A stretch of DNA of 64,000 bases from a bacterium (GCA_020444065.1 JAHLLQ010000005.1:1-64000), one strand, 5' to 3'; positions 9,596 to 19,114 are shown, counted from the first letter of the stretch. The notes: generated from the sequence alone by a model not told the origin. Numbers and translations are program-made.

Positions 9596-11331
9596 GGCTC
9601 CACGACCTCCTTCGGGGATTGTGGCAACAGGATGGTGAACGTGCTGCCGCGACCGACGCGGCTCTTCACGCGGATCTCACCCTTGTGGGCTTTCACCATC
9701 TTGTTCGAAATAAACAGACCCAGGCCGGTGCCTTCGGCGCGGGTTGTAAAGAACGGATCGAACAGAGCAGGAATTTCTTCGGCAGCAATTCCGCCGCCGG
9801 TATCGCGAATCGAAATCTGGACGCACGGCCCGACCTTGCGATCGTTGACCGTGGCATGCGTGCGAACCGTCAGCTTCCCTTTGCCGCCCATGGCCTGCAT
9901 CGCGTTCATCAGCAGATTCAAAAGCACCTGCTGGATTTGGCCACGATCGATCGGCGTGGGCGGCAGGTCTTCCTCGAAGGACGTCTTCACATCGATGCCG
10001 GCCTTCGCGAACTTGTAGTCCAGGAACATCAGAACTTCATTCACGACATGGTTCGGGTCGAGCATCTCGAACTGCGGTTCGCGATCTTTCGACATGCTCA
10101 ACGTCTGGTCGACGATACGATTGATGCGGTCGATCTTCTCACGGACGATGGAAAGATCGTTGGCGACTTCCTTGTTGTCCTCTGTCGCTTCGGCAATGCC
10201 ATGCAGCAGGAGGTTAATAATCGTGACGGGGTTGCGGATCTCGTGCGCGATTTCTGCCGCCAACGTGCCCAGCAACGAGAGCCGTTCTGCCTGGTGCATG
10301 CGATCTTCCATCGCGGCGAGGCGTTCCTGGCGGCTGGCGTTTTCCATGGCGATCGCGCATTGCGTTGCCAGCAGATTCAGCAGCGTCACTTGGCTCTTGG
10401 GGAAGTTGCGCTTGTTCCGATCGGTTGCGAGCAAAACCGCGCGGACCTGGTCGCCGAATGTTACCGGCACGGCCATAAAGGAGCGAATCCGCCCCGCGCC
10501 AAGCAGGCCGCGCGTGCCGTCCTGGTTCAACTCATTGACGTCTTCGACGACGATCGAACGTCCGCGCTTGATGACCGGTGCCAGTGGACTGCTTCCCGCT
10601 TCAAGCACCCATTCGCGATCGTCTTCCAGTTCGATGCCGTCGTGCGAACCGGCGACCAGGTGATTGCCATCATCGCTCAGTGTGAACAGCAGGCAGGCGT
10701 CCGCTTCGAGCAGTTTGCGACCTTCGCGGACGACGCGACTGGTCATGGCATCGATCGGGGCGGGCGAGGAGAGGTGCTTGCCCAAGCCGAAGAGCGACTC
10801 CATCTGCTGCGTATGTCCTTGGAGTTCCTCGTACAGGCGCGCCGTCTCGATCACGCGGGCGGACTGGTTCGCCACGGAGACCAGCATGCGCTCGTCATCC
10901 TCGGTGAAGGCGGCCTTGCGCGTCGAGTCGACGTTGATCACCCCGATGAGATCGTCCTCGAGGATCAGCGGGACGGCCAACTCCGATCGGACGTCGGGAC
11001 GGATAGCCACGTAGTGCGAATCCCGCCGGACGTCGTCGATCCGCAGTGGTTTGCCAGTGTATGCCACCCAGCCCGTGACACCGACCCCCAACTGCAGCTT
11101 GAGTCTCTTCCACGTTTGACGTGGAATGTTGATCGCCGTTTCGATGTTGAGGATGCCCTGGCGGACATCGAGCATCGCGATACTGCCGGAGGTGGCACCG
11201 GTGATACGGACTACTTCCTTGAGGACCGCCTTGAGCACCTTGCGCCGGTCCAGGGTCGTATTGATGATATTCGAGATCTTGTAGAGGACCTCGAGATGAT
11301 CAGTATGTCGGCTGGTGGGATTGGCGGTCAT
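9592..11331 (-). CDS. Cytoplasmic GAF-domain sensor histidine kinase
   Basis: No membrane segment is visible, so this is a soluble sensor that should phosphorylate the adjacent NtrC-type regulator. From the start chosen, two GAF domains come first (about 15-160 and 185-330), then HisKA with the H-box AAEIAHEIRNPVTIINLLL, then HATPase_c with the N, G1 and G2 boxes (LLNLLMNAMQAM, IRDTGGGI, GTGLGLFIS). I start it at ATG 11329-11331 (MTANPTSRHTDH). The reading frame stays open upstream to 11499, but that extension overlaps the divergent gene starting at 11452 and does not resemble a domain. There is no clear Shine-Dalgarno sequence at either start. The signal sensed is unknown. Confidence 0.92.
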   Translation of the reverse strand: MTANPTSRHTDHLEVLYKISNIINTTLDRRKVLKAVLKEVVRITGATSGSIAMLDVRQGILNIETAINIPRQTWKRLKLQLGVGVTGWVAYTGKPLRIDDVRRDSHYVAIRPDVRSELAVPLILEDDLIGVINVDSTRKAAFTEDDERMLVSVANQSARVIETARLYEELQGHTQQMESLFGLGKHLSSPAPIDAMTSRVVREGRKLLEADACLLFTLSDDGNHLVAGSHDGIELEDDREWVLEAGSSPLAPVIKRGRSIVVEDVNELNQDGTRGLLGAGRIRSFMAVPVTFGDQVRAVLLATDRNKRNFPKSQVTLLNLLATQCAIAMENASRQERLAAMEDRMHQAERLSLLGTLAAEIAHEIRNPVTIINLLLHGIAEATEDNKEVANDLSIVREKIDRINRIVDQTLSMSKDREPQFEMLDPNHVVNEVLMFLDYKFAKAGIDVKTSFEEDLPPTPIDRGQIQQVLLNLLMNAMQAMGGKGKLTVRTHATVNDRKVGPCVQISIRDTGGGIAAEEIPALFDPFFTTRAEGTGLGLFISNKMVKAHKGEIRVKSRVGRGSTFTILLPQSPKEVVEP

Positions 11332-11451
11332 TCGATCGGCTTTGGTGATTATGTGGCTCTTTTTATCCAACAGAGCCTGTCGGCTTGGCAATGCGATAAC
11401 TGGGCCCAAGCACTTGAGAATCAGTCCTGAACCCCTGAATGTGAGGCATGT

Positions 11452-12558
11452 ATGACGCAACCTGGCTCCGATTCGACAGAACGTCGCAGATTGCTGCACT
11501 TAGTGGAAGGCTCCCTTTCGCCTCGAAGCGCAAAGACGAGCCGCGGTGTGCTTCTTTATTCCGAACATCGCTCGATTGGCATGATCGATTCGGCCAATGT
11601 GGGCAAAAAGTGCCAGGACTTGCTCGGTGCCGGCGGCAGTCTGCCAATCCGATCCGAGGTGTCCGAATTCCTCGGCGGTCCGGGGGAGAGCAGGCCCGAT
11701 ACGCTGATTATCGGTGTTACGCCGGTGGGAGGGCAGTTGCCCCCGGAGATGCGGCGCCATGTTTTGGCCGCAATCGAGGCCGGGATGGATGTCTGGAGTG
11801 GCTTGCACCATTTCCTCGCCGACGACCCGGAGATTTCCGCCGCGGCGAAAAAGGCTGGGGTGCGGCTTTGGGATGTCCGCAAGCCGGCGCGCGACCTGCC
11901 GGTCGGGTCCGGGCTGTGTTGCAACACGCAGTCGTACACGCTGCTGGCCGTCGGAACTGACGCCGCCGTCGGGAAAATGACGGCGGTGCTGGAGATGCGG
12001 AAGGAGAGCCTTCTTCGCGGCAGCCGTGCAGAGTTTGTTGCCACTGGCCAGACCGGAATCATGATTGCGGGTTGGGGCCATCCCGTCGATGCGATCGCGG
12101 GCGACTTCATGGCGGGTTGCGTCGAAGCCGATATCCTTAAGGTGGATGGGAAGTGCGATATCGTATATGTCGAAGGCCAGGGCTCGTTGTTCCACCCGGG
12201 ATTCTCGTCCGTAACGTTGGGGCTGATGCATGGCGCCTGTCCGGACAGCATGATTCTCTGCCACCAGGCGGGACGGACGCACATCTCGAAGCGCGAGCAC
12301 ATCCCGATTCCGCCGCTGGCCGATGCAGTCAGCTACTATGAGAACGTGCAGTTTCCGTTGAAGCCCTCGCGTGTGATTGGGGTCGCCGTGAATACATGGG
12401 GACTGGGCGATACGGATGCACACGCGGCCGTGCGGGCCGCGGCGGATGAAACACAATTGCCGGCGACGGATCCCTGTCGATTCGGTGCCGGGCCGCTGGT
12501 GGACGCGTTGGAGATTCACCGGCGCCTGATGGGGAAAGAACCCACGTTGCACGGGTGA
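11452..12558 (+). CDS. DUF1611 family protein (DgcN-like)
   Basis: The 368-aa product matches the DUF1611 layout: an N-terminal Rossmann-like half with DTLIIGVTPVGGQLP and a C-terminal P-loop half with AVGTDAAVGKMT, then the conserved segments VYVEGQGSLFHPGFS and CHQAGRTHI. Family members include DgcN, reported to act on D-glutamate, often beside a dipeptide epimerase; no epimerase is present here, so the substrate is open. It is divergent from the histidine kinase gene, with a short shared promoter region. No Shine-Dalgarno sequence is obvious at the ATG. The family call is firm; the function is not. Confidence 0.85.
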   Translation: MTQPGSDSTERRRLLHLVEGSLSPRSAKTSRGVLLYSEHRSIGMIDSANVGKKCQDLLGAGGSLPIRSEVSEFLGGPGESRPDTLIIGVTPVGGQLPPEMRRHVLAAIEAGMDVWSGLHHFLADDPEISAAAKKAGVRLWDVRKPARDLPVGSGLCCNTQSYTLLAVGTDAAVGKMTAVLEMRKESLLRGSRAEFVATGQTGIMIAGWGHPVDAIAGDFMAGCVEADILKVDGKCDIVYVEGQGSLFHPGFSSVTLGLMHGACPDSMILCHQAGRTHISKREHIPIPPLADAVSYYENVQFPLKPSRVIGVAVNTWGLGDTDAHAAVRAAADETQLPATDPCRFGAGPLVDALEIHRRLMGKEPTLHG

Positions 12559-12837
12559 GTCGAGACCTCGGCTCATCCGCGCCACGCGCGGCTCAAAAAG
12601 CGCCATCTTGCAAAAAGCGACCATTCTCGTGTTTGCATACTGCCATCTGTCGTCCATTTTCCGCTGATATTGGACTGACAGAGACGCTCTTTTCTTAATG
12701 TGTCCCTAACAAATCCAATTTTGGACCGGCGACCTGCGGTCCAACGAAACGATTGGCATCGGGCTTGTATATCCACTCGGCGCTGGGCGGAGAGGCAACG
12801 TCCTCTCCAGAGACCTCCACGAAAGGAGGATTTAGGA

Positions 12838-13314
12838 ATGAATCACGAGTGGAACCTCAGCAATGAACGCGGGAATACCGAATCCGCAGAATACGAGACG
12901 CCCCGCTGGCTGTCGACTGCATATACGCTGCCGATCGCGTCTCAAGGCGCTTCGCCACTAATCGCTCTGTCCTATCTGATGGAGCTACTTCATAAATCGC
13001 GTCGCATGGCGCAACGGGAGCGCATGCCCCGACTCACTTTGGTGCAACGCATCCGCATGTTCCTGCAGCGGCACCGCCGGTATCGCATGATCCAGAAGCG
13101 CCTCGGCGTGCAGGACATGGTACCGTACAGCAAGGTCGACTGCCTGTTCGCAGAGGTGGAGCGGCATCGCTGGCTCGAGGCCGAGAAGGCCGGACGCGAC
13201 ATCTGGACAGAGCGTAATCCGGCCGATCCGGAAGGAACAGCTCTGCAGGACTGGTTCGGACGTTACTTCCGGGCCTGGTACTCAGCCAACGTCGAGCAAG
13301 TTGCGCTCGCATAA
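12838..13314 (+). CDS. Small basic protein of unknown function
   Basis: ATG at 12838 has a strong AAAGGAGGA 7 nt upstream, which favours it over the longer frame beginning at 12700. The 158-aa product has no signal peptide. The middle (about 60-90) is very rich in Arg and Met (RRMAQRERMPRLTL, RHRRYRMIQKRLGV) and could bind nucleic acid or acidic lipid. The C-terminus is aromatic-rich (DWFGRYFRAWYSANVE). I do not recognise a family. With a 279-nt leader region upstream and a perfect terminator right after it, the gene looks monocistronic. That it is a real gene is well supported; its role is unknown. Confidence 0.75.
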   Translation: MNHEWNLSNERGNTESAEYETPRWLSTAYTLPIASQGASPLIALSYLMELLHKSRRMAQRERMPRLTLVQRIRMFLQRHRRYRMIQKRLGVQDMVPYSKVDCLFAEVERHRWLEAEKAGRDIWTERNPADPEGTALQDWFGRYFRAWYSANVEQVALA

Positions 13315-13340
13315 CTGAACCCACCAAACGAAGCGCCTTG

Positions 13341-13376
13341 ACCGCCCCGGTTAGCGCCGGGGCGGTTCGTTTTCTC
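13341..13376 (+). terminator. Rho-independent terminator
   Basis: A perfect 10-bp stem ACCGCCCCGG (13341-13350) with CCGGGGCGGT (13357-13366), a 6-nt loop TTAGCG and a downstream TCGTTTTCTCC. It ends the small-gene transcript starting at 12838. Confidence 0.9.
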
Positions 13377-13440
13377 CTTTACCGACGGTCGCGGGATTGT
13401 CAGTCTCCAACGATCGTTTGTTGAGGGAGTGCGCGAACAC

Positions 13441-15876
13441 ATGACAGTCCGAGTTGGAGTTGGTCTTCTCTTCACACTATGCCTTGCAGGCATCGTGGCG
13501 GCGGCTGATCCAATCGTCGATCGTCATAGTTGGCAGTTCGAGGGCGATACGTTCGCCGCTGAGTTCGAATCCGAGTCGACACTCGACGCCTGGACGGCGC
13601 GCGACGAGCCGTCGTTTCAGCCTGTTCGTCAGTACTTCGAGACCGACCGTGGTATTCATCTGGAGAACCGCGGGGGCGGTGTCTTCCAAGTCACCGGACT
13701 GTCGATCAATGGGCGAGGTCCCGCGTTCAGCCTTGAGGATGTCTACAAGCAGGCAGGCCTGACCGATGACATGTCGGAGCAGGAGAAGGTGGTTCGGCTC
13801 CATCGCTTCATGCTCAGCAGGCGGTTCCACGGTATGCCGCGCTCGAGTCTGACAGAGCACGTCCTTGGGTATCTGAACATCACGGGGGAGGGGCACTGCA
13901 ACGAGGATGTGATGGCCTTTCAGGGCCTGGCGGGTTCGATGGGAGTACAGTCCATGTTCACTGATCTGAGCGGTCATGTGGTTGCCGAGTACCTGCTCGA
14001 TGGCCGCCCGGTTGTGATCGACGGAGATCTGGAACTGATCTATCCCATTCGAGGCGGCGGAGCATTAGCCGGACTGAATAATATCTACGACGATCGCGAC
14101 ATTGCATTTCGAGTCCACCCATACGGCCCCTGGACGTTCGATCAGCGGCGGGATATCCCTGCTTTTCGCCGGATCGTCTCTGCCGGTCTTTATGGCAATG
14201 AGAAACCACCCGGATACGAGGTCACCAAGGGTACCCTGAATGAATTCCGTCTCGTTCTGGGACCCGGCCAGAGTCTTCACTGGGGATTTCAGGAGAGCCG
14301 TATCGGATTCATGACATCGCGGGAGAACCAACTGAAGTTCATGGGGCACGCCCGTCCGGGGATCGACCTGGAGAAGGCACAGTACTTTACCGTCGGCGAG
14401 TTCGAGTGGAATGCGGACTTTGCAACGATTGCGTTGGCAGATCTGCAACTGACGAGCGGCCTTTTGGCACTTGAGCAGGAACTGAGAAAGGGCCTTGTTG
14501 TCCAGGATGGCGAACTGTCCGGCAGGCTCCTCGCTCAATATCTCGCGCGTTATCCTGCGTTTGCCGGTCGAATAGACGCCGATGTCTCGTTGCCCGAAAG
14601 CAGCCGTCTCGTTGTTGAGGTTCATTTGGGCAAGGACAACAGTGTGGAGTTTCTGCGCGAGGGGCCGTTTGACGGGGTCGTCTCCTTCGACCTGGCCCCG
14701 GAACTGAAGATCTTCAAGCGTCCCTGGCAGAATCCTGTCGTCGAAATTCGGCTTGAGCGCAGTTCCCCCGATATCCAACCGATCTTGCGAGCTGCCAACG
14801 CTACCTTTGACGTGCAGTTTAATCCGCTGATGCTTCCTGTGGTCGAGCGTGGCGCGAATCGTCTGGAGGTTCGCGGCAAGACGAGGGGGACCCCGGATAT
14901 GCGGGTGGAGGTTGAGTGGCTGACGTACACCGAACCGCTCGCGCCGGAGCCGCCCGTTCTCGTATTTCCGCCCGATGGGGCGCAGTTGCCGGATCCGGCT
15001 TTCGCATTTCGATGGGAACCCTCAGCCGGCCGCGATGATCGCAAGGTCCAGAACTACTTCATCGAGATCAACGATCGGCCGGACTTCACGGGCTGGCCGA
15101 TTGGCGAGTTCCGACGCTACACGCCGACCGAAGCCGATGGGGACCCAACGCAGTTTCAACCGTTTGCACCGGAGCTCTTCCGCCCGGGGCAGACGTACTA
15201 CTGGCGTGTGCGTGCGGCGGATTCGAAGGCGCTGCACAGTGACTGGAGCGAGGTGCGTTCCTTCACGACATTTGCGCCGCCGATGGTGCGCGATATTCGC
15301 ATCGATGCCGGACGCGGTGAATTGACCCTCGCATGGGAACCGGTGGAGGGTGCAGTGAGTTACGAGGTTCATGGCAGCAATGTGCATGGTTTCCACGCCA
15401 GTGCCGAGTCACTGCGGCTGCCGGAACACGGCGTGTTGGACCCAACGCTGCTGGCAACAACGCAGGAGACGGAGTTTCTACTGGTCGAGGACTACGTTGC
15501 GGACCAGCCGGTCTTTGCCCACTACCGAATCGTTCCCGTGAACGCCGAAGGTGGTCGGGGAGAGCCGTCTGCTCAGGTTCACATGACGATTGGTGCCCCT
15601 TTCCTGCTGCGCGAATCGAGCGATCGCGTCCGTGTGGCTGCCGTCTCGTCCCGCGGCCCGTTCGAGTATCGGCCCACTCCCAATAGAGCTTATACCCCCG
15701 GGTTCTTTGAGGCTGAGGAATCCACCATCAAGGTCCTGCAATCTCCGGATGGCGCGAGTCCGATCGACGGTGAGAAGTACACCTACCGGCTGACCGATTC
15801 GGCGTCCGGCAAGTTCATCGTTCGGATTGGGACAGACGATGGGACGCAGGATTACGAACTGCCTCTTCCGCGGTGA
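13441..15876 (+). CDS. Secreted transglutaminase-like protein with FN3 domain
   Basis: I start at ATG 13441; GTG at 13429 sits directly on the GAGGGAG ribosome site and is less likely. Residues 1-22 are a signal peptide (GVGLLFTLCLAGIVAAA). About 100-215 is a transglutaminase-like/cysteine-peptidase fold with Cys153 in EGHCNEDVMAFQGL, His179 in SGHVVAEYLLDG and Asp194 in VVIDGDLE, a complete Cys-His-Asp triad. About 500-615 is an FN3-type domain (PGQTYYWRVRAADSK, SDWSEVRSF) and a second beta domain follows to residue 811. There is no anchor. The fold suggests cleavage or crosslinking of extracellular peptides or polysaccharide-linked peptides; the substrate is unknown. Confidence 0.8.
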   Translation: MTVRVGVGLLFTLCLAGIVAAADPIVDRHSWQFEGDTFAAEFESESTLDAWTARDEPSFQPVRQYFETDRGIHLENRGGGVFQVTGLSINGRGPAFSLEDVYKQAGLTDDMSEQEKVVRLHRFMLSRRFHGMPRSSLTEHVLGYLNITGEGHCNEDVMAFQGLAGSMGVQSMFTDLSGHVVAEYLLDGRPVVIDGDLELIYPIRGGGALAGLNNIYDDRDIAFRVHPYGPWTFDQRRDIPAFRRIVSAGLYGNEKPPGYEVTKGTLNEFRLVLGPGQSLHWGFQESRIGFMTSRENQLKFMGHARPGIDLEKAQYFTVGEFEWNADFATIALADLQLTSGLLALEQELRKGLVVQDGELSGRLLAQYLARYPAFAGRIDADVSLPESSRLVVEVHLGKDNSVEFLREGPFDGVVSFDLAPELKIFKRPWQNPVVEIRLERSSPDIQPILRAANATFDVQFNPLMLPVVERGANRLEVRGKTRGTPDMRVEVEWLTYTEPLAPEPPVLVFPPDGAQLPDPAFAFRWEPSAGRDDRKVQNYFIEINDRPDFTGWPIGEFRRYTPTEADGDPTQFQPFAPELFRPGQTYYWRVRAADSKALHSDWSEVRSFTTFAPPMVRDIRIDAGRGELTLAWEPVEGAVSYEVHGSNVHGFHASAESLRLPEHGVLDPTLLATTQETEFLLVEDYVADQPVFAHYRIVPVNAEGGRGEPSAQVHMTIGAPFLLRESSDRVRVAAVSSRGPFEYRPTPNRAYTPGFFEAEESTIKVLQSPDGASPIDGEKYTYRLTDSASGKFIVRIGTDDGTQDYELPLPR

Positions 15877-16070
15877 TCAGTAAATCAAACGATCGCCCCC
15901 CAATCATGGCGATTCGTTCATCATATTGAAATCTCTTGGCTTATGGCACGAACTGCTGGGCATGTCCGGCGATGATCGTGCCCTCTCGTCTTGACAGCGC
16001 AACGCCCTCCCGGGCTTCTTGGCAATCCCTCTGGAACGAGGAAAACTCCCAACTTCTCAAGGAGATTGCC

Positions 16071-17012
16071 GTGTCGAATGCACTCGTCGTCGGATCCGTC
16101 GCCCTGGACACCGTCGATACTCCATACGGTAGTGAAACGGATATTCTTGGCGGATCGGCGGCTTACGGTTCCGTGGCGGCGTCGTACTTCGCGCCGGCCG
16201 AACTGGTCGCAGTGGTTGGACAGGACTTCCCCCGTAAGTACGTGACGCAGTTGAAGAAGCGCGGCGTCTCCCTCGATGGGTTGGTCTACGAAGAAGGCGA
16301 AACCTTCCGCTGGTCCGGCTTCTACGAACGCACCATGGAGAATGCCCACACCAACACGACTTGCCTGAATGTGTTCGAGCACTTCCGGCCGGATCTGAAC
16401 GAGCGCCAGGCGCGGACTCCATTCGTGTTCCTCGCAAACATTCACCCTGAACTGCAGTTGTATGTTGTGAACCAGTTGCAGGATCCGAAGTTCGTGGCGC
16501 TCGACACGATGAATTTCTGGATCGAGGGAACGAAGTCGGAGCTGACCAAGGTCATCAAGAAGTGCACGCTGCTGCTGATGAATGAAGAGGAAGCGCGGCA
16601 GTACTGCGAAACGGCGAATCTGATCAAGGCCGGAAAGCGTCTGCTCGCTCTCGGGCCGAACACGGTTGTGATCAAGAAGGGTGAACACGGCAGCCTGCTC
16701 TTCCAGAAGGATCGGATCCTGAGCGTTCCGGCATTTCCGCTGGAAACGTTAAAGGACCCGACCGGTGCCGGCGACACGTTCGCGGGGACGCTGACCGGAT
16801 ACCTGGCCCGCCTGGGGCGCGTGACGGAAGATAACATCCATCGCGCGGTCGCCGTCGGCAGCACCATGGCCAGCTTCGTCGTCGAGGACTTCAGCCTGAA
16901 GCGCATGACGCGCATCAAGCCGGGCGAAATCCAGTCGCGCGTCGATCTTCTCCTGAGCATGACACGGATTCCGAATCTGAACTCGAAAACACTGACCGGC
17001 CTGGGACTCTGA
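16071..17012 (+). CDS. PfkB-family carbohydrate/nucleoside kinase
   Basis: GTG at 16071 has AAGGAG (16059-16064) upstream; the frame is open back to 15936, but that part has no kinase-like sequence. The 313-aa product has both PfkB signatures: the Gly-Gly sugar-binding motif DILGGSAAYGSVAASYF near residue 25 and the anion-hole/catalytic-base motif DPTGAGDTFAGTLTGYLA near residue 228, where the Asp of GAGD is the base. Length and layout fit the ribokinase/adenosine kinase group. It lies 50 bp upstream of hom on the same strand, so the two may be cotranscribed. The sugar or nucleoside substrate cannot be told from sequence. Confidence 0.9.
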   Translation: MSNALVVGSVALDTVDTPYGSETDILGGSAAYGSVAASYFAPAELVAVVGQDFPRKYVTQLKKRGVSLDGLVYEEGETFRWSGFYERTMENAHTNTTCLNVFEHFRPDLNERQARTPFVFLANIHPELQLYVVNQLQDPKFVALDTMNFWIEGTKSELTKVIKKCTLLLMNEEEARQYCETANLIKAGKRLLALGPNTVVIKKGEHGSLLFQKDRILSVPAFPLETLKDPTGAGDTFAGTLTGYLARLGRVTEDNIHRAVAVGSTMASFVVEDFSLKRMTRIKPGEIQSRVDLLLSMTRIPNLNSKTLTGLGL

Positions 17013-17062
17013 ACCAAGCCGGGTGAAGCCCGAAACTCTCACGCCTCGAACAGGATACAACC

Positions 17063-18325
17063 ATGAGCAAGCCACTGAAAATCGCGCTCGTAGGATTTGG
17101 TAATATCGGCACCGGCCTGGTGCGTCACCTCGCTGAATACGGCGATTTGATGAACAGCCGCCTTCCGCGGCCGATGCAGTTGACCACCATCTGCGATACG
17201 GATCTGGAGACAGACCGCGGCGTTCCGACGGACGGGATCAAGATGACCTCCGATTACAAGGAGATCGTTGCCGATCCAGAGATCGAAGTTGTCGTCGAAC
17301 TGGTAGGCGGTACAGGCGTGGCGCGCGATATCGTTGAAGAATCCCTGCGGGCCGGCAAGCATGTGGTGACGGCCAACAAGGCGCTGATCGCGACGTACGG
17401 AGGCGAGCTCTTCCACGCTGCAGACGACGGCGGCGTGCACCTGCTCTTCGAAGCCAGTGTCGGTGCGGGCATTCCGGTTATCCGCACGATGCACACGGGA
17501 TTGCTGCCCGATCGCATCAACCACGTGTACGGCATCCTGAACGGAACGTGTAACTACATCCTGTCCTCGATGGAAGACGTGATTGGCGTCGATTTCCAGA
17601 CGGCGTTGAAAGAGGCCATGCAACTTGGCTACGCGGAGCCGGATCCAACGCTCGACATCGAGGGCGACGATACGGCGCACAAGATCGCGATCCTGGCATC
17701 GCTGGCATTCGGCCAGGACTTGCGCAAGGAGCACGTCGAGAAGGTCGGCATCACGCGGATTGCGCCGGAGGATATCGAGTTTGCCTCGATGAGCGGCCAG
17801 ACGATCAAGCTGCTGGCGAGCGCCGAGCAACTCAAGGATGGGACCGTGGAACTCTCGGTTCGTCCGACGTTCATCCCGCTCGATCATATCCTGGGTCGCG
17901 TTCGCGACGTGTTGAACGCGTGTTGGGTCGAGGCGGAACCGATCGGGCCAACGATGTATTACGGCCAGGGGGCGGGCCAGGGATCGACCGGTAGCGGCGT
18001 CTTGGCGGACATCATGCTGATCGCGAAGGCCACCGACTCGGCGGCGATCAAGCGGCTCATGCCGCTGCGGATTCCACACGGGAACAGCCACCCGGCGATG
18101 GAGCGTGAGTCCTTGCCTAAGCGGTACTTGCGAGTTCGGACGGCAGATCTGGATGGGTTGGTTGAGGCCCTCGGATCGGAGCCGACGGAGCGCGGGAAAG
18201 GGTACGCAATCTACGTGCTGCCCGAGGAGAACCGGGCCGACCACGAGGAAAGGCTTGGCAAGATCAAGGCTTTGGGGGTATCTGAAGATCAGGTTTGCGA
18301 AATCTACTATGCGTTGCAGCCCTGA
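17063..18325 (+). CDS. hom: Homoserine dehydrogenase
   Basis: This enzyme reduces aspartate semialdehyde to homoserine, at the branch to threonine and methionine. The N-terminus has the dinucleotide motif ALVGFGNIGTGLVRHL; the central part has ANKALIATYGGELF, GTCNYILSSM and the signature GYAEPDPTLDIEGDDTAHKI with the catalytic Lys. The 420-aa length fits the monofunctional form; the C-terminal 70 residues are in the ACT-domain position (KRYLRVRTADLDGL), so feedback control is plausible. It follows the PfkB gene by 50 bp, and a small unknown gene follows after about 30 bp. The call is firm. Confidence 0.96.
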   Translation: MSKPLKIALVGFGNIGTGLVRHLAEYGDLMNSRLPRPMQLTTICDTDLETDRGVPTDGIKMTSDYKEIVADPEIEVVVELVGGTGVARDIVEESLRAGKHVVTANKALIATYGGELFHAADDGGVHLLFEASVGAGIPVIRTMHTGLLPDRINHVYGILNGTCNYILSSMEDVIGVDFQTALKEAMQLGYAEPDPTLDIEGDDTAHKIAILASLAFGQDLRKEHVEKVGITRIAPEDIEFASMSGQTIKLLASAEQLKDGTVELSVRPTFIPLDHILGRVRDVLNACWVEAEPIGPTMYYGQGAGQGSTGSGVLADIMLIAKATDSAAIKRLMPLRIPHGNSHPAMERESLPKRYLRVRTADLDGLVEALGSEPTERGKGYAIYVLPEENRADHEERLGKIKALGVSEDQVCEIYYALQP

Positions 18326-18355
18326 GTTCTGCAGCGCTTGCCCGGGAGTCGTATG

Positions 18356-18802
18356 ATGCCCAAGACGACAGTGCTCCTGAACAAGATGGCCTGTCAGTTG
18401 TACTCGGATATTCGGTTCATTGCCCAACTGAACCCCACACAGATCGTGGATGACGATACGGCCAAGATGTTCAACAGCCTGCTGGCGGAAGTGCGGCAGA
18501 ACTTTCACTCCGTTCCACAGGTCTTCTTCTTTGGCGAGATGACCGGGCGGACGATCAAGTACAAGGACGCCCTGATCGTCGTCGGGCAGTTGAAGAGCAT
18601 CATGGAGGCGGTGCTGACAGACGAAGGCGGTGTTATGCCTCCCGCTGCAACGCCGACCGACAAGAAGCCAAAGGAGAGCTCGAATCCGAACGATTCGGTC
18701 CACGACGCGGAACTGTACGGGCACAGTCCGCCGGTCCGCGTCAACGAAGACGGCACGATTCCGTTTTCACTCGAGGAAGAAGCTCGAATGAACGAAGAGT
18801 GA
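18356..18802 (+). CDS. Conserved-looking small protein of unknown function
   Basis: ATG at 18356 is 7 nt behind GGGAG; ATG at 18353 and TTG at 18338 are alternatives. The 148-aa product has a compact N-terminal half (about 1-90) with KMACQLYSDIRFIAQLNPTQ and VFFFGEMTGRTIKYKDALIV, and a polar, probably disordered C-terminal half rich in Pro, Lys, Asp and Glu. It has no membrane segment or cysteine cluster. I do not recognise a family. It is the last gene before a terminator and follows hom closely, so it may share the hom transcript. Confidence 0.7.
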   Translation: MPKTTVLLNKMACQLYSDIRFIAQLNPTQIVDDDTAKMFNSLLAEVRQNFHSVPQVFFFGEMTGRTIKYKDALIVVGQLKSIMEAVLTDEGGVMPPAATPTDKKPKESSNPNDSVHDAELYGHSPPVRVNEDGTIPFSLEEEARMNEE

Positions 18803-18827
18803 GCCTCTAAAACTTGTCAGACTGAAG

Positions 18828-18862
18828 CACGCCGGAATCCCAGGGACTTCGGCGTGTTTTTG
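18828..18862 (+). terminator. Rho-independent terminator after hom cluster
   Basis: Stem CACGCCG (18828-18834) with CGGCGTG (18850-18856), extended inside by partial GAATCCC/GGGACTTC pairing, followed directly by TTTTTGTC. Confidence 0.8.
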
Positions 18863-18889
18863 TCATTGGGGTAGCGGTATTCACTGTGT

Positions 18890-18920
18890 CGCCGCGCCCG
18901 GATCGTCTCTCGGGTAGGGA
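18890..18920. repeat. Intergenic direct repeat, copy 1
   Basis: Shares GGATCGTCTCTCGGG-AGGGAT and the preceding CGCC-CGCC context with copy 2 at 19084-19114, with a few mismatches over 31 bp. It may be a dispersed intergenic element. Confidence 0.6.
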
Positions 18921-19083
18921 TCAGCCTACGCGGAACGCTCTGGCCTGGCACGTGCCCGCCTTATCTGTATATCGACTGTTGAGGTGACTTGAGCATCTTG
19001 CTCAAGCCCCAGGGACGGGAATCCTTCTGCGAGGGTTCAGGACATTGATCTCTGCGGTTGCACTCCGATGTTCCTGCAATTGC

Positions 19084-19114
19084 CGCCACGCCGGGATCGT
19101 CTCTCGGGCAGGGA
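19084..19114. repeat. Intergenic direct repeat, copy 2
   Basis: Second copy of the 31-bp element, 194 bp from the first. Confidence 0.6.

Noticed and set aside
9583-11430. Plus-strand 615-aa open frame
   Set aside because: It is fully antisense to the histidine kinase, which has intact GAF, HisKA and HATPase motifs.
12753-12770. Possible sigma-54 promoter TTGGCATCGGGCTTGTAT upstream of the small basic gene
   Set aside because: The -24 part fits but the -12 element is TTGT instead of TTGC, so the key GC is missing; one site by eye is not enough.
17039-18724. Minus-strand 561-aa open frame
   Set aside because: Antisense to homoserine dehydrogenase and the next gene; no recognisable domain and His/Arg/Asp-rich shadow composition.
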